Shown: one piece after another, positions 8,552 through 17,631 of the stretch
Layout of the letters: each line of letters begins with the position of its first letter
Numbering within the stretch: the first letter of the stretch is position 1
DNA from: Telluria antibiotica
GTDB lineage: Bacteria > Pseudomonadota > Gammaproteobacteria > Burkholderiales > Burkholderiaceae_D
NCBI RefSeq assembly: GCF_011682055.1
Contig: NZ_JAAQOM010000014.1
Location: forward strand, 124,001 to 188,000
Direction of reading: 5' to 3'
Length of the DNA stretch: 64,000 nt
Position numbers and translations under genes: made by a program
Notes under the pieces: generated by a model
The model's database searches: none
Seen by the model: the letters and a program-made list of their open reading frames with translations, nothing else
Told to the model about the DNA's origin: nothing

Positions 8552-9877
8552 ATGACCATCACGATCCGCAAACTCGATTCCACCGCCGCCGACTTCCAGC
8601 AGACCCTGTCCACGCTGCTCGCGTTCGAAGCCGAGACCGACGACGCCATCGAATCTGCCGTCGCGAGGATCCTCGGCGACGTGAAGGCGCGCGGCGACGC
8701 CGCCGTGCTGGAATACACGAACAAGTTCGATCGGCTGCCGAACGGCGGCGCCACGAGCATGGCCGCCCTCGACATCGGCAAGGCCGAGCTGGATGAAGCG
8801 CTGGCATCGCTGCCGGAAGCCCAGCGCGCCGCGCTGCAGACGGCGGCTGACCGCATCCGCGTCTTCCACGAACGCCAGAAGCAGGAACTGAACGGTTTTA
8901 CTTACACGGAGCCGGACGGCACCGTGCTGGGCCAGCGCGTCACGCCGCTGGACCGCGTGGGCATCTACGTCCCGGGCGGCAAGGCCGCGTATCCGTCGTC
9001 GGTGCTGATGAACGCGATCCCTGCCCGCGTCGCGGGCGTGCAGGAAATCGTGATGGTCGTGCCGACGCCGGATGGCGTCAAGAACCGCATGGTGCTGGCG
9101 GCCGCCGCGATCGCTGGAGTGACCCGCGTGATCACGATCGGCGGCGCGCAAGCCGTCGGCGCGCTCGCGTACGGCACGGCGACGATTCCGCCGGTCGATA
9201 AGATCGTCGGCCCGGGCAATGCGTACGTCGCCGCCGCCAAGCGCCGCGTGTTCGGCGTCGTCGGCATCGACATGATTGCGGGCCCGTCGGAAATCCTCGT
9301 GCTGTGCGACGGCACGACGGACCCGGACTGGGTCGCGATGGACCTGTTCTCGCAGGCCGAGCACGACGAACTGGCGCAGGCGATCCTGCTGTGCCCCGAT
9401 GCCGACTACATCGCGCAGGTGGAAGCAAGCATTCATAAACTGCTGCCGACGATGCCGCGCAAGGACACGATCGCCACGTCGATGACGGACCGCGGCGCAT
9501 TGATCAAGGTGCGCGACATGGATGAGGCGTGCGCCATCGCGAATGCCATCGCGGCAGAGCACCTGGAGATCTCGGCCGAGGATCCGCTCAAGTGGGCGGA
9601 CAAGATTCGCCACGCGGGCGCGATGTTCCTGGGTCGCTTCTCGTCCGAGTCGCTGGGCGACTATTGCTGCGGCCCGAACCACGTGCTGCCGACGTCGCGC
9701 ACGGCGCGCTTCTCGTCGCCGCTGGGCGTGTACGACTTCCAGAAGCGCTCGTCGATTTTGTTCGTGTCGCAGGCCGGCGCGCAAACATTGGGCCGTGTCG
9801 CGGCCGAACTCGCGTACGGCGAGGGCTTGCAAGCGCACGCGCGCAGCGCAGAGCTCAGGATCGACTCGACATCATGA
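8552..9877 (+). CDS. hisD: Histidinol dehydrogenase HisD
   Basis: This 441-residue zinc enzyme oxidises histidinol to histidine in two NAD-dependent steps. Family motifs include GIYVPGGKAAYPSSVLM, KIVGPGNAYVAAAKRRVFG, the Q-A-E-H-D zinc/catalytic region and CGPNHVLPT. It begins four bases after hisG. Its TGA overlaps the ATG of the DNA methyltransferase, so those two reading frames are coupled. Confidence 0.95.
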   Translation: MTITIRKLDSTAADFQQTLSTLLAFEAETDDAIESAVARILGDVKARGDAAVLEYTNKFDRLPNGGATSMAALDIGKAELDEALASLPEAQRAALQTAADRIRVFHERQKQELNGFTYTEPDGTVLGQRVTPLDRVGIYVPGGKAAYPSSVLMNAIPARVAGVQEIVMVVPTPDGVKNRMVLAAAAIAGVTRVITIGGAQAVGALAYGTATIPPVDKIVGPGNAYVAAAKRRVFGVVGIDMIAGPSEILVLCDGTTDPDWVAMDLFSQAEHDELAQAILLCPDADYIAQVEASIHKLLPTMPRKDTIATSMTDRGALIKVRDMDEACAIANAIAAEHLEISAEDPLKWADKIRHAGAMFLGRFSSESLGDYCCGPNHVLPTSRTARFSSPLGVYDFQKRSSILFVSQAGAQTLGRVAAELAYGEGLQAHARSAELRIDSTS

Positions 9878-10698
9878 CGGCCTGGCTCGATCAGGTCTTC
9901 TGCGAGGATGCGCTGGCCGGCATGGCGCGCATCCCCGATGGCAGCATCGACCTGATCCTGACGGACCCGCCGTATAATCTCGGCAAGGATTACGGCAACG
10001 GCTCGGACCAGCAGAGCAGCGAGGACTACCTCGCATGGACCGAGCGCTGGATCGATGTCGCGCTGCCGAAACTGAAGGACAACGGCAGCCTGTACATCTT
10101 TCTCACCTGGCGCTTCGCGCCGGAGATCTTCGTCATGCTCAAGCGGCGCATGACGATGATGAACGAGATCATCTGGGACCGCCGCGTCCCCTCGATGGGG
10201 GGCAGCACTCGAAGCTTTACCTCGGTGCACGACACCATCGGCTTCTTCGTGAAGCGCAAGGATTATTATTTCGACTTGGACTCCGTACGTATCCCGTACG
10301 ACGCCGAGACGAAGAAGGCGCGATCGCGCTCGATCTTCGTGGGCGCCAAGTGGCTGGAAGTGGGTTACAACCCGAAGGACCTGTGGAGCGTGTCGCGGCT
10401 GCATCGCGAACATGCGGAACGGGTCGACCATCCGACCCAGAAGCCGCTCGAGATCATCGAGCGCATGCTCAAGGCGTCATGTCCGCCGGGCGGCGTCGTG
10501 CTCGACCCGTTCATGGGCAGCGGCACGACGGCACTGGCCGCGCAACGCCTTGGCCGGCATTTCACCGGCTTCGAACTGAACCCCGCCTACTGCGCGACCA
10601 TCGCGGAACGCTTGTCCGCCCCCGCGCAGCCGGCCACCAGGAAACAACGCAAGAGCGTCCGTATCGACGCCGCCACCGAAGGAGTGAACCAGGAATGA
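9874..10698 (+). CDS. Solitary site-specific DNA methyltransferase (beta class, N6-A or N4-C)
   Basis: This 274-residue methyltransferase has the catalytic motif DPPYNLGKDY at residues 31-40, while the AdoMet-binding motif DPFMGSGTT lies near the C-terminus (211-219), preceded by HPTQKP. Catalytic motif before AdoMet motif is the beta-class order. DPPY means it methylates an exocyclic amino group. The target region should be residues 95-180, but the recognition sequence cannot be read. No restriction endonuclease is adjacent. Both ends overlap his genes by four bases (ATGA with hisD and with hisC), so it is embedded in the operon. An upstream extension of the frame inside hisD is not used. 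Confidence 0.88.
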   Translation: MTAWLDQVFCEDALAGMARIPDGSIDLILTDPPYNLGKDYGNGSDQQSSEDYLAWTERWIDVALPKLKDNGSLYIFLTWRFAPEIFVMLKRRMTMMNEIIWDRRVPSMGGSTRSFTSVHDTIGFFVKRKDYYFDLDSVRIPYDAETKKARSRSIFVGAKWLEVGYNPKDLWSVSRLHREHAERVDHPTQKPLEIIERMLKASCPPGGVVLDPFMGSGTTALAAQRLGRHFTGFELNPAYCATIAERLSAPAQPATRKQRKSVRIDAATEGVNQE

Positions 10699-11795
10699 GC
10701 AGGACCAACATCGACAATCTCATCGCCAACACGATCCGCGAAGACGTCCGGTCCGGCCATGGCTACACCGTCCCGGATTCGAGCGGCTACATCAAGCTGG
10801 ACGCGATGGAAAACCCGTACCAGCTGCCCGAGCCGCTGCGCGCGGAACTGGCCCAGCGCCTGGCGGACGCCGTCCTGAACCGCTACCCGCTCGCATCGTA
10901 CTCGACGCTGAAGGCAAAGATCCGCACCACGCTGGGCGTGCCGGCCGGCTACGACGTCATCCTCGGCAACGGTTCCGACGAGATCATCTCCATCCTGTGC
11001 ATGGCGTGCTCCCGTCAGGACAAAAGAGCCGTCGTGATGGCGCCGACGCCCGCGTTCGTGATGTTCCAGCGCTCCGCCCAGTTTGCCGGCATGGACTACG
11101 TCGGCGTGCCGCTGAAGAGCGATTTCTCGCTGGACCTCCCCGCCATGCTGGCCGCGATCGCCAAGCACAAGCCGTCTCTTGTCTTCCTCGCGTACCCCAA
11201 CAACCCGACCGGCAACCTGTACGACGAGGCCGACATGGTCGCCATCATCGATGCGCTGGGCGAGGACGGCATCGTCGTCGCGGACGAGGCGTATCACCCA
11301 TTCGCCCGCACGAGCTTCATGGACAAGCTGCCGCAGTACCCGAACCTCGTCGTGATGCGTACGCTGTCCAAGCTGGGCCTGGCCGGCATCCGCCTCGGGT
11401 ATATGTCCGCCGCGCCCGCGCTGCTGGACCAGTTCGACAAGGTGAGGCCGCCGTACAACGTCAACGTGCTGACCCAGGTGGCGGCGGAATTCGCACTCGA
11501 CCATGTCGATGTGCTGGACGAGCAGGCCGCCCGCCTGAACGAGGCGCGTACGGAACTGGCTGCTGCCATGGCCGCGCTGCCGGGCGTGACGGTGTTCCCG
11601 TCCAGTGCCAATTTCATCACCGTGCGCGTGCCGGATGCCGACAAGACGTGCGCAAAACTGTTCGCGGAACGGGTGTTGATTAAAAATTTGAGTAGAATGC
11701 ATGAATTGCTGGCCAATTGCATCCGTGTGACGGTCAGCACCCCGGAAGAAAACTCCGTATTCCTGAATGCCCTGAAGGCTTCGCTGCAAGCCTGA
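10695..11795 (+). CDS. hisC: Histidinol-phosphate aminotransferase HisC
   Basis: This 366-residue class I/II aminotransferase uses pyridoxal phosphate to form histidinol phosphate. Seen are GNGSDEII, AYPNNPTGN, the D-E-A-Y block and the PLP lysine in RTLSKLGLAGIRLGY. The ATG at 10695 overlaps the methyltransferase stop; the ribosome binding site (AGGAG at 10680-10684) lies inside the methyltransferase gene. Its place between hisD and hisB is normal apart from the inserted methyltransferase. Confidence 0.94.
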   Translation: MSRTNIDNLIANTIREDVRSGHGYTVPDSSGYIKLDAMENPYQLPEPLRAELAQRLADAVLNRYPLASYSTLKAKIRTTLGVPAGYDVILGNGSDEIISILCMACSRQDKRAVVMAPTPAFVMFQRSAQFAGMDYVGVPLKSDFSLDLPAMLAAIAKHKPSLVFLAYPNNPTGNLYDEADMVAIIDALGEDGIVVADEAYHPFARTSFMDKLPQYPNLVVMRTLSKLGLAGIRLGYMSAAPALLDQFDKVRPPYNVNVLTQVAAEFALDHVDVLDEQAARLNEARTELAAAMAALPGVTVFPSSANFITVRVPDADKTCAKLFAERVLIKNLSRMHELLANCIRVTVSTPEENSVFLNALKASLQA

Positions 11796-11814
11796 TACCG
11801 CCGAGCACCTAGCA

Positions 11815-12405
11815 ATGACCCGCACCGCAGAAATCACGCGCAACACGAGCGAGACGCAGATCCGCGTCGCGCTCAACCTGGACGGCACCGGCCGCCAGAA
11901 ACTCAATACCGGGGTGCCTTTCCTCGACCACATGCTGGACCAGATTGCCCGCCACGGCCTGATCGACCTCGAAGTCGAGGCCGTCGGCGACCTGCACATC
12001 GACGACCACCACACCGTCGAGGACACCGGCATCACGCTGGGCATGGCCGTGGCCAAGGCCATCGGCGACAAGAAGGGTATCCGCCGCTACGGCCATGCCT
12101 ACGTGCCGCTGGACGAGGCGCTGTCGCGCGTCGTCATCGATTTTTCCGGCCGTCCGGGCCTGGAATGGCATGTGCCGTTCACGCGCGCGACGATCGGCCG
12201 CTTCGACGTCGACCTGACGATCGAGTTCTTCCGCGGCTTCGTCAACCACGCCGGCGTGACGCTGCACGTGGATAACCTGCGCGGCGTGAACGCCCACCAC
12301 CAGTGCGAGACCGTGTTCAAGGCATTCGGCCGCGCGCTGCGCATGGCGTCCGAGCTGGATGCGCGCGCCGCGGGCACGATCCCGTCGACCAAGGGCAGCC
12401 TGTAA
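11815..12405 (+). CDS. hisB: Imidazoleglycerol-phosphate dehydratase HisB
   Basis: This 196-residue monofunctional IGP dehydratase lacks the phosphatase domain found fused to it in enterics. Metal-binding histidine clusters are visible as FLDHMLDQIARHG, DDHHTVEDTG and RGVNAHHQCE. It removes water from imidazole glycerol phosphate to give imidazole acetol phosphate. 19 bases after hisC. Confidence 0.95.
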   Translation: MTRTAEITRNTSETQIRVALNLDGTGRQKLNTGVPFLDHMLDQIARHGLIDLEVEAVGDLHIDDHHTVEDTGITLGMAVAKAIGDKKGIRRYGHAYVPLDEALSRVVIDFSGRPGLEWHVPFTRATIGRFDVDLTIEFFRGFVNHAGVTLHVDNLRGVNAHHQCETVFKAFGRALRMASELDARAAGTIPSTKGSL

Positions 12406-12421
12406 CGCGACGGAAGAAAGA

Positions 12422-13060
12422 ATGACGAACAAGATTGTTGTGATCGATGGCGTGGGCAACCTGCGCTCGGTGGCGCAGGCGCTGCGCGCCGTGGCGCCGG
12501 AAGCCGACGTGCGGATCTCGAACGACCCGGCCGTGATCGACGCGGCCGACCGCGTCGTGCTGCCGGGCCAGGGTGCGATGCGCGACTGCATGCAGAGCCT
12601 GCGCGACTCCGGCGCCGAGGAAGCGCTGCTGCGCGCCACGAAGACCAAGCCCGTGATGGGCGTGTGCGTGGGCGAGCAGATGCTGTTCGAGATGAGCGAG
12701 GAGGGCAACGCGCCGGGCCTCGGCCTGTTGCCCGGCAAGGTGGTGCGCTTCCAGCTCGACGGCAAGCTGCAGGCCGACGGTTCGCGCTTCAAGGTGCCGC
12801 AGATGGGCTGGAACCGCGTGCGCCAGTCGCGCGCGCACCCGTTGTGGAACGGCGTGGCCGACAACAGCTACTTCTATTTCGTGCACAGCTATTTTGCCGT
12901 GCCGGAGGACGCGGGGCACACGATCGGGGAAACCGACTATGGCGCGCCGTACTGCTGTGCCGTCGCGAAGGACAACATCGTCGCGACCCAGTTCCACCCT
13001 GAGAAGAGCGCCACCGCTGGCTTGCAACTGTACAAGAACTTCGTTCACTGGAACCCGTAA
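12422..13060 (+). CDS. hisH: Imidazole glycerol phosphate synthase glutaminase subunit HisH
   Basis: This 212-residue class I glutamine amidotransferase supplies ammonia to HisF. The nucleophile Cys lies in GVCVGEQMLFE (near residue 81) and the His-Glu pair in ATQFHPEKS. The usual family text there is GxCxGMQ; this copy has E in place of M. The ATG at 12422 is chosen because it opens with the typical M-T-N-K-I-V-V-I-D strand. Confidence 0.94.
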   Translation: MTNKIVVIDGVGNLRSVAQALRAVAPEADVRISNDPAVIDAADRVVLPGQGAMRDCMQSLRDSGAEEALLRATKTKPVMGVCVGEQMLFEMSEEGNAPGLGLLPGKVVRFQLDGKLQADGSRFKVPQMGWNRVRQSRAHPLWNGVADNSYFYFVHSYFAVPEDAGHTIGETDYGAPYCCAVAKDNIVATQFHPEKSATAGLQLYKNFVHWNP

Positions 13061-13102
13061 TTTCCGCCGTCAATCCGGCCATTAACCTAATCGATACCGA
13101 CC

Positions 13103-13879
13103 ATGCTGCTGATCCCCGCCATCGACCTGAAAGACGGTCACTGCGTTCGCCTGAAACAAGGCGATATGGACCTCGCCACCGTGTTTTCCGAAGATCCCGC
13201 CGAGATGGCGCTGCACTGGCTGAAGAAGGGTGCGCGTCGCCTGCACCTGGTCGATCTGAACGGTGCGTTCGCGGGCAAACCGAAGAACGAAGAGGCGATC
13301 AAGTCGATCCTGCGCGTCGTGCAGGACTACGCCACCGAGAATGAGCTGGACGAGATCCCCGTCCAGCTGGGCGGCGGCATCCGCGACCTCGACACCATCG
13401 AGCGCTACCTGGACGACGGCATCACCTACATCATCGTCGGCACGGCCGCGGTGAAGAACCCGGGCTTCCTGCACGACGCCTGCGGCGCCTTCCCCGGCAG
13501 CATCATCGTCGGCCTGGACGCCAAGGACGGCAAGGTCGCGACGGACGGCTGGAGCAAGATGTCCGGCCACGAAGTCATCGACCTCGCGCAGAAATTCGAA
13601 GGCTACGGCGTCGAATCGATCGTCTACACCGACATCGGCCGCGACGGCATGATGGGCGGCGTGAACATCGAAGCGACCGTGCGCCTGGCGCAGGCCGTGC
13701 GCATCCCGATCATCGCCTCCGGCGGCCTGCACAACCTGGCCGACGTGGAAGCACTGTGCGCCGTGCAGGACGAGGGCATCGAAGGCGTGATCTGCGGCCG
13801 CTCGATCTACGAAGGCACGCTCGACCTGGCCAGCGCGCAGGAACGCGCGGACGAACTGACCGAGGGCGCGCAGGCGTAA
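13103..13879 (+). CDS. hisA: ProFAR isomerase HisA
   Basis: This 258-residue TIM-barrel isomerase opens LLIPAIDLKDGHCVRL with the first catalytic Asp. The second half carries VYTDIGRDGMMGG with the other catalytic Asp, and phosphate-binding glycines appear as QLGGGIRD and ASGGL. It converts ProFAR to PRFAR in histidine synthesis. It follows hisH by 42 bases. Confidence 0.95.
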   Translation: MLLIPAIDLKDGHCVRLKQGDMDLATVFSEDPAEMALHWLKKGARRLHLVDLNGAFAGKPKNEEAIKSILRVVQDYATENELDEIPVQLGGGIRDLDTIERYLDDGITYIIVGTAAVKNPGFLHDACGAFPGSIIVGLDAKDGKVATDGWSKMSGHEVIDLAQKFEGYGVESIVYTDIGRDGMMGGVNIEATVRLAQAVRIPIIASGGLHNLADVEALCAVQDEGIEGVICGRSIYEGTLDLASAQERADELTEGAQA

Positions 13880-13949
13880 TTTTTCGCCCGCGCCCACGCC
13901 GCCGTCACCGCTCGCGCCGTGGCGGCGGCCGAATATCGCAAAGACTCAT

Positions 13950-14711
13950 ATGCTCACAAAACGCATCATCCCCTGCCTGGACGTCACCGGCGGCCGCGTC
14001 GTCAAGGGCGTCAACTTTACCGAGCTGCGCGACGCCGGCGACCCGGTCGAGATCGCGCGCCGCTACAACGAGCAGGGCGCCGACGAAATCACCTTCCTCG
14101 ACATCACGGCGTCCAGCGACGGCCGCGACCTGATCCTGCCGATCATCGAAGCGGTGGCATCGACCGTGTTCATCCCGCTGACCGTGGGCGGCGGCGTGCG
14201 CAAGGTCGAGGACGTGCGCCGTCTGCTGAACGCCGGCGCCGACAAGGTGTCGATGAACACGTCGGCCGTGACCAACCCGCAGCTCGTGTACGACGCGTCG
14301 CAGAAGCACGGCTCGCAATGCATCGTCGTCGCCATCGACGCCAAGCAGGTCGCGCCCGGCAAATGGGAAGTCTTCACGCACGGCGGCCGCAACGCGACGG
14401 GCCTCGACGCCGTCGAATGGGCGCGCAAGATGGAAAGCCTGGGCGCCGGCGAACTGCTGCTGACCAGCATGGACCGCGACGGCACCAAGTCCGGCTTCGA
14501 CCTGGGCCTGACGCGCGCCGTCTCGGACGCCGTGGGCATCTCGGTGATCGCATCCGGCGGCGTGGGCGGCTTGCAGGACCTGGCCGACGGCGTGCTGAAA
14601 GGCCATGCCGACGCCGTGCTCGCCGCGAGCATCTTCCACTACGGGCAGCACACGGTCGGCGAAGCGAAGCGCTTCATGGCCGAACGCGGCATCCCGATGC
14701 GCCTCGACTGA
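13950..14711 (+). CDS. hisF: Imidazole glycerol phosphate synthase cyclase subunit HisF
   Basis: This 253-residue TIM barrel is the paralogue of HisA. Catalytic Asp residues are seen in IPCLDVTGGRVVKGVNF and LLTSMDRDGTKSGFD, with phosphate-binding GGGVRK and ASGGVGG. With HisH it forms IGP and releases AICAR to purine synthesis. The next gene begins just after its stop. Confidence 0.95.
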   Translation: MLTKRIIPCLDVTGGRVVKGVNFTELRDAGDPVEIARRYNEQGADEITFLDITASSDGRDLILPIIEAVASTVFIPLTVGGGVRKVEDVRRLLNAGADKVSMNTSAVTNPQLVYDASQKHGSQCIVVAIDAKQVAPGKWEVFTHGGRNATGLDAVEWARKMESLGAGELLLTSMDRDGTKSGFDLGLTRAVSDAVGISVIASGGVGGLQDLADGVLKGHADAVLAASIFHYGQHTVGEAKRFMAERGIPMRLD

Positions 14712-14714
14712 TTG

Positions 14715-15161
14715 ATGGAACCGACGACCATGGTGACCCCGACCACCCCTCCGATGATCCCTGCCCAGCCCTGGCTCAAGAAAATCCAGTGGGACGAGCA
14801 CGGCCTCGTGCCGGTGATCGCCCAGGAAGCGGGCTCCGGCGACATCCTGATGTTCGCGTGGATGAACCGCGAAGCCCTGGCGAAGACCGTGGAACTGGGC
14901 GAGGCCGTGTACTGGAGCCGCTCGCGCAAGAAGCTGTGGCACAAGGGCGAAGAGTCCGGCCACGTGCAGAAAGTGCTGGAAATCCGCCTCGACTGCGATG
15001 AAGACGTCGTGCTGCTGAAGGTCGAGCAGGCCGGCGGCATCGCCTGCCACACGGGCCGCCATTCCTGCTTCTTCCAGAAGTTCGGCGACGGCGACTGGCA
15101 CAGCGTCGAACCCGTCCTGCAGGACCCGGACACGATTTATACGAACCCGAAGAAAAAATAA
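14715..15161 (+). CDS. hisI: Phosphoribosyl-AMP cyclohydrolase HisI
   Basis: This 148-residue stand-alone cyclohydrolase is not fused to HisE. Zinc/catalytic motifs are YWSRSRKKLWHKGEESG, IRLDCDED and ACHTGRHSCFF. The first 18 or so residues are a Thr/Pro-rich extension before the family core, and a later ATG (14730 or 14754) could be the real start. The stop overlaps the hisE start by one base (TAATG). Confidence 0.92.
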   Translation: MEPTTMVTPTTPPMIPAQPWLKKIQWDEHGLVPVIAQEAGSGDILMFAWMNREALAKTVELGEAVYWSRSRKKLWHKGEESGHVQKVLEIRLDCDEDVVLLKVEQAGGIACHTGRHSCFFQKFGDGDWHSVEPVLQDPDTIYTNPKKK

Positions 15162-15502
15162 TGAGCACGCAACTGGAACGCCTCGCGGCCGTCATCGAAT
15201 CCCGCAAGCCGGCCAACGGCGGCGATCCTGCCGCCTCGTACGTGGCCAAGCTGTTCGCCAAGGGCGACGACGCCATCCTGAAAAAGATCGGCGAGGAAGC
15301 CGTCGAGACCGTGATGGCCGCCAAGGACGTGCGCGCCGGCGCGGACGCCTCCAAGCTGCTGTACGAAACGGCCGACCTGTGGTTCCATTCGATCGTCCTG
15401 CTGGCACAGTTCGGCCTCACGCCGCAGCAGGTGCTCGACGAACTGGCGCGGCGCGAAGGCATTTCCGGCATCGAAGAAAAAGCGTCGCGCCCCAAAGACT
15501 GA
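15161..15502 (+). CDS. hisE: Phosphoribosyl-ATP pyrophosphatase HisE
   Basis: This 113-residue all-alpha pyrophosphohydrolase has the family core SYVAKLFAKGDDAILKKIGEE followed by A-V-E-T and the closing FGLTPQQVLDELARREG. It performs the second step of histidine synthesis. It completes a his set of hisG, D, C, B, H, A, F, I and E; only HisZ and a histidinol-phosphatase are missing locally. Confidence 0.94.
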   Translation: MSTQLERLAAVIESRKPANGGDPAASYVAKLFAKGDDAILKKIGEEAVETVMAAKDVRAGADASKLLYETADLWFHSIVLLAQFGLTPQQVLDELARREGISGIEEKASRPKD

Positions 15503-15518
15503 GACCTGGAGAGTAGAC

Positions 15519-15893
15519 ATGGATAACTGCATCTTCTGCAAGATTGCCGCCAAGCAGATCCCGGCCAGCGTGGTCTACGAGGACGACGAGCTGCTCGCGT
15601 TCAAGGACATCAATCCGGCTGCGCCCGTGCACTTGCTCGTGATCCCGAAGCAGCACGTGGCCACGCTGTCCGATTGCACGGACGACCACACGGAAATCCT
15701 CGGCAAGATGCTGGCGCTGGCGCCGAAGCTGGCGTCGGAGCACGGCATTGCCGTGAAGACCGGTCCGGACGGCCAGCGCAGCGGCGGCTACAAGACGCTG
15801 TTCAACGTCGGGCCGGACGGCGGGCAGGAGGTGTACCACCTGCACCTGCACGTGTACGGCGGCCCGCGCCCGTGGCGCGGGCTCGGTACGTAA
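15519..15893 (+). CDS. HIT-family (histidine triad) nucleotide-binding protein
   Basis: This 124-residue HIT/HINT protein opens CIFCKIAAKQIPASVVYEDD. The catalytic histidine triad is H-L-H-L-H-V near residues 107-112. Family members hydrolyse adenosine phosphoramidates and related nucleotides. It commonly follows hisE in betaproteobacteria and is in the same direction 16 bases on, so it probably shares the operon transcript. Confidence 0.92.
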   Translation: MDNCIFCKIAAKQIPASVVYEDDELLAFKDINPAAPVHLLVIPKQHVATLSDCTDDHTEILGKMLALAPKLASEHGIAVKTGPDGQRSGGYKTLFNVGPDGGQEVYHLHLHVYGGPRPWRGLGT

Positions 15894-15990
15894 TTCCCCA
15901 AAGGAAAGAGGGCATTCTCGTCCTGCATGGCTTATACTGGCGTGGCTTTGGCTTACGCTGATCGGGTTAGCGCCCGGCAAGGAGAATACA

Positions 15991-16230
15991 ATGGGTTCGA
16001 TGAGTATCTGGCACTGGCTGATCGTGCTGGTCGTGGTGGTGGTCGTGTTCGGTACGGGCAAGCTGCGCAATGCAGGCTCGGACCTGGGCAAGGCCGTCAA
16101 GGGTTTCAAGGATGGCGTGAAGGGCGAGGAAGACAAGGCCCCGGGCAGCCAGTCCACCGTGCAGCCGCCCCAACAGGTGGCCGACAAGTCGACCATCGAC
16201 GTCGACGCGCGCGAAAAGACCCGTCACTAA
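15991..16230 (+). CDS. tatA: Sec-independent translocase subunit TatA
   Basis: This 79-residue protein has an N-terminal membrane helix (WHWLIVLVVVVVVFG), then the TatA hinge FGTGKLRNAGSDLGKAVKGF and a hydrophilic tail. TatA oligomerises to form the passage for folded proteins across the inner membrane. First of three consecutive tat genes. Ribosome binding site AGGAG at 15980-15984. Confidence 0.94.
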   Translation: MGSMSIWHWLIVLVVVVVVFGTGKLRNAGSDLGKAVKGFKDGVKGEEDKAPGSQSTVQPPQQVADKSTIDVDAREKTRH

Positions 16231-16248
16231 GCCCGCCGCTGACCCCGC

Positions 16249-16755
16249 ATGATCGACCTCGGTCTTACCAAACTCGCCATCATCGGCGCGGTGGCGCTGG
16301 TCGTGATTGGCCCCGAGAAATTGCCTAAGGTGGCGCGCATGGCCGGCACGCTGTACGGCCGCGCCCAGCGCTACCTGCACGAGGTGAAATCCGAGGTCTC
16401 GCGCGAGATCGAGATGGAAGAATTGCGCAATCTGCACAAGGACATCCAGGACAGCGCGCAAAGCTTCAAGTCCGAGGTCGAGACGTTCAAGTCCGATGTC
16501 GAGAACACGGTGTCGGGGCACATGAACGAGGTCGAATCCGCCTGGCGCGGCGACACGGCCGTCATGCCCACGACGGCATCCACGGACGACATCGAGCGCA
16601 AGGCGCGCGACTTCCGCCGCAAGAAACTGGCGAAGACGTCGAACGTGCCGGCGTGGTTCAAGAACCGCCAGGGCACGCGCCAGCACGTGCTGTCGGGCGC
16701 CGCGCGCGTGCGCAAGTTCCGTCCCGGCGCCACTTCCACTACCAAATTTTTCTGA
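16249..16755 (+). CDS. tatB: Sec-independent translocase subunit TatB
   Basis: This 168-residue protein opens MIDLGLTKLAIIGAVALVVI, a short membrane helix, followed by GPEKLPKVARMAGTL, the TatB-type hinge with the conserved Glu. A long amphipathic, charged helix (about 25-90) follows. TatB with TatC is the twin-arginine signal receptor. Confidence 0.93.
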   Translation: MIDLGLTKLAIIGAVALVVIGPEKLPKVARMAGTLYGRAQRYLHEVKSEVSREIEMEELRNLHKDIQDSAQSFKSEVETFKSDVENTVSGHMNEVESAWRGDTAVMPTTASTDDIERKARDFRRKKLAKTSNVPAWFKNRQGTRQHVLSGAARVRKFRPGATSTTKFF

Positions 16756-16791
16756 TGATGGTCGCCCCCGGGCGCCACACCCTTGCGCCAC

Positions 16792-17547
16792 ATGACTGAA
16801 GAATCCGCGGGCGAAGAAACCTTCATCTCCCACCTGGTCGAGCTGCGCGACCGCCTGATCAAGGCGACGTACGGCATCGTCCTCGCATGCATCGTGCTCA
16901 TGGTGTGGCCGGGCCCGGCGCGCATCTACGATTTCCTCGCCGCCCCGATGCTCGCGGCGCTGCCGGCAGGCTCCAAGATGATCGCCACGGGCGTTGTGTC
17001 GCCTTTCCTCGTGCCGATGAAGATCACCCTGCTGATCGCCTTCATCGTCGCGCTGCCGTGGGTGTTCTATCAGGTCTGGGCGTTCGTCGCGCCCGGGCTG
17101 TACGCGCACGAAAAACGGCTCGTGCTGCCGCTCGTGATCTCGTCGTCGGTCCTGTTCATCGCGGGCGTGGCGTTCTGCTATTTCTTCGTGTTCGGCCGCG
17201 TGTTCCATTTCATCGGCAACTTCTCGCCGAATTCCATCGCCGTGATGCCCGACATCGAGAATTACCTCGATTTCGTGATGTCGATGTGCCTCGCGTTCGG
17301 CGCCACGTTCGAGGTGCCCGTGGTCGTCGTGATCCTCGTGCGGATGGGCATCGTCAGCGTCGAGAAGCTGCGCTCGATCCGCCCGTACGCCATCGTCGGC
17401 GCGTTCGTGATCGCCGCCGTCGTCACGCCGCCGGACGCCGTCAGCCAGCTGGCGCTGGCGATTCCGATGTGCCTGCTGTTCGAGCTGGGCCTCATCATGG
17501 CGCCGATCTTCGTGCGCGTGTCGCAGGCGCCGGAAGAGCACGCCTGA
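16792..17547 (+). CDS. tatC: Sec-independent translocase subunit TatC
   Basis: This 251-residue polytopic membrane protein has six predicted helices. Its N-terminus carries the TatC motif FISHLVELRDRLIKA, and P-W-V-F-Y-Q-V-W-A-F-V-A-P-G-L occurs near the second helix. It recognises twin-arginine signal peptides. The ATG at 16792 is preferred over a TTG three codons earlier because the family starts just before the E-E-T-F-I-S-H-L block. Last gene before the terminator. Confidence 0.94.
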   Translation: MTEESAGEETFISHLVELRDRLIKATYGIVLACIVLMVWPGPARIYDFLAAPMLAALPAGSKMIATGVVSPFLVPMKITLLIAFIVALPWVFYQVWAFVAPGLYAHEKRLVLPLVISSSVLFIAGVAFCYFFVFGRVFHFIGNFSPNSIAVMPDIENYLDFVMSMCLAFGATFEVPVVVVILVRMGIVSVEKLRSIRPYAIVGAFVIAAVVTPPDAVSQLALAIPMCLLFELGLIMAPIFVRVSQAPEEHA

Positions 17548-17587
17548 GCGCTTCGGCGGCCGGTTCAGATTACCGGCTGTCCAATAA

Positions 17588-17620
17588 GAAAAGGGGCCAG
17601 CGGCCCCTTTTTCTTTTTTT
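17588..17620. terminator. Intrinsic terminator after tatC
   Basis: Stem GGGGCC-AGC-GGCCCC is extended by flanking A and T runs, followed by a long T-tract (17608-17620). The opposite strand also ends in a T-rich run, so it can stop transcripts from both sides. It marks the boundary between the his-tat block and the peptide island. Confidence 0.85.
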
Positions 17621-17631
17621 ACGTGCTGCGA

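Noticed and set aside
9529..9873. In-frame extension of the DNA methyltransferase into hisD
   Set aside because: The extra 115 residues are an Arg-rich shadow of hisD; the ATG at 9874 overlapping the hisD stop gives a normal methyltransferase N-terminus.
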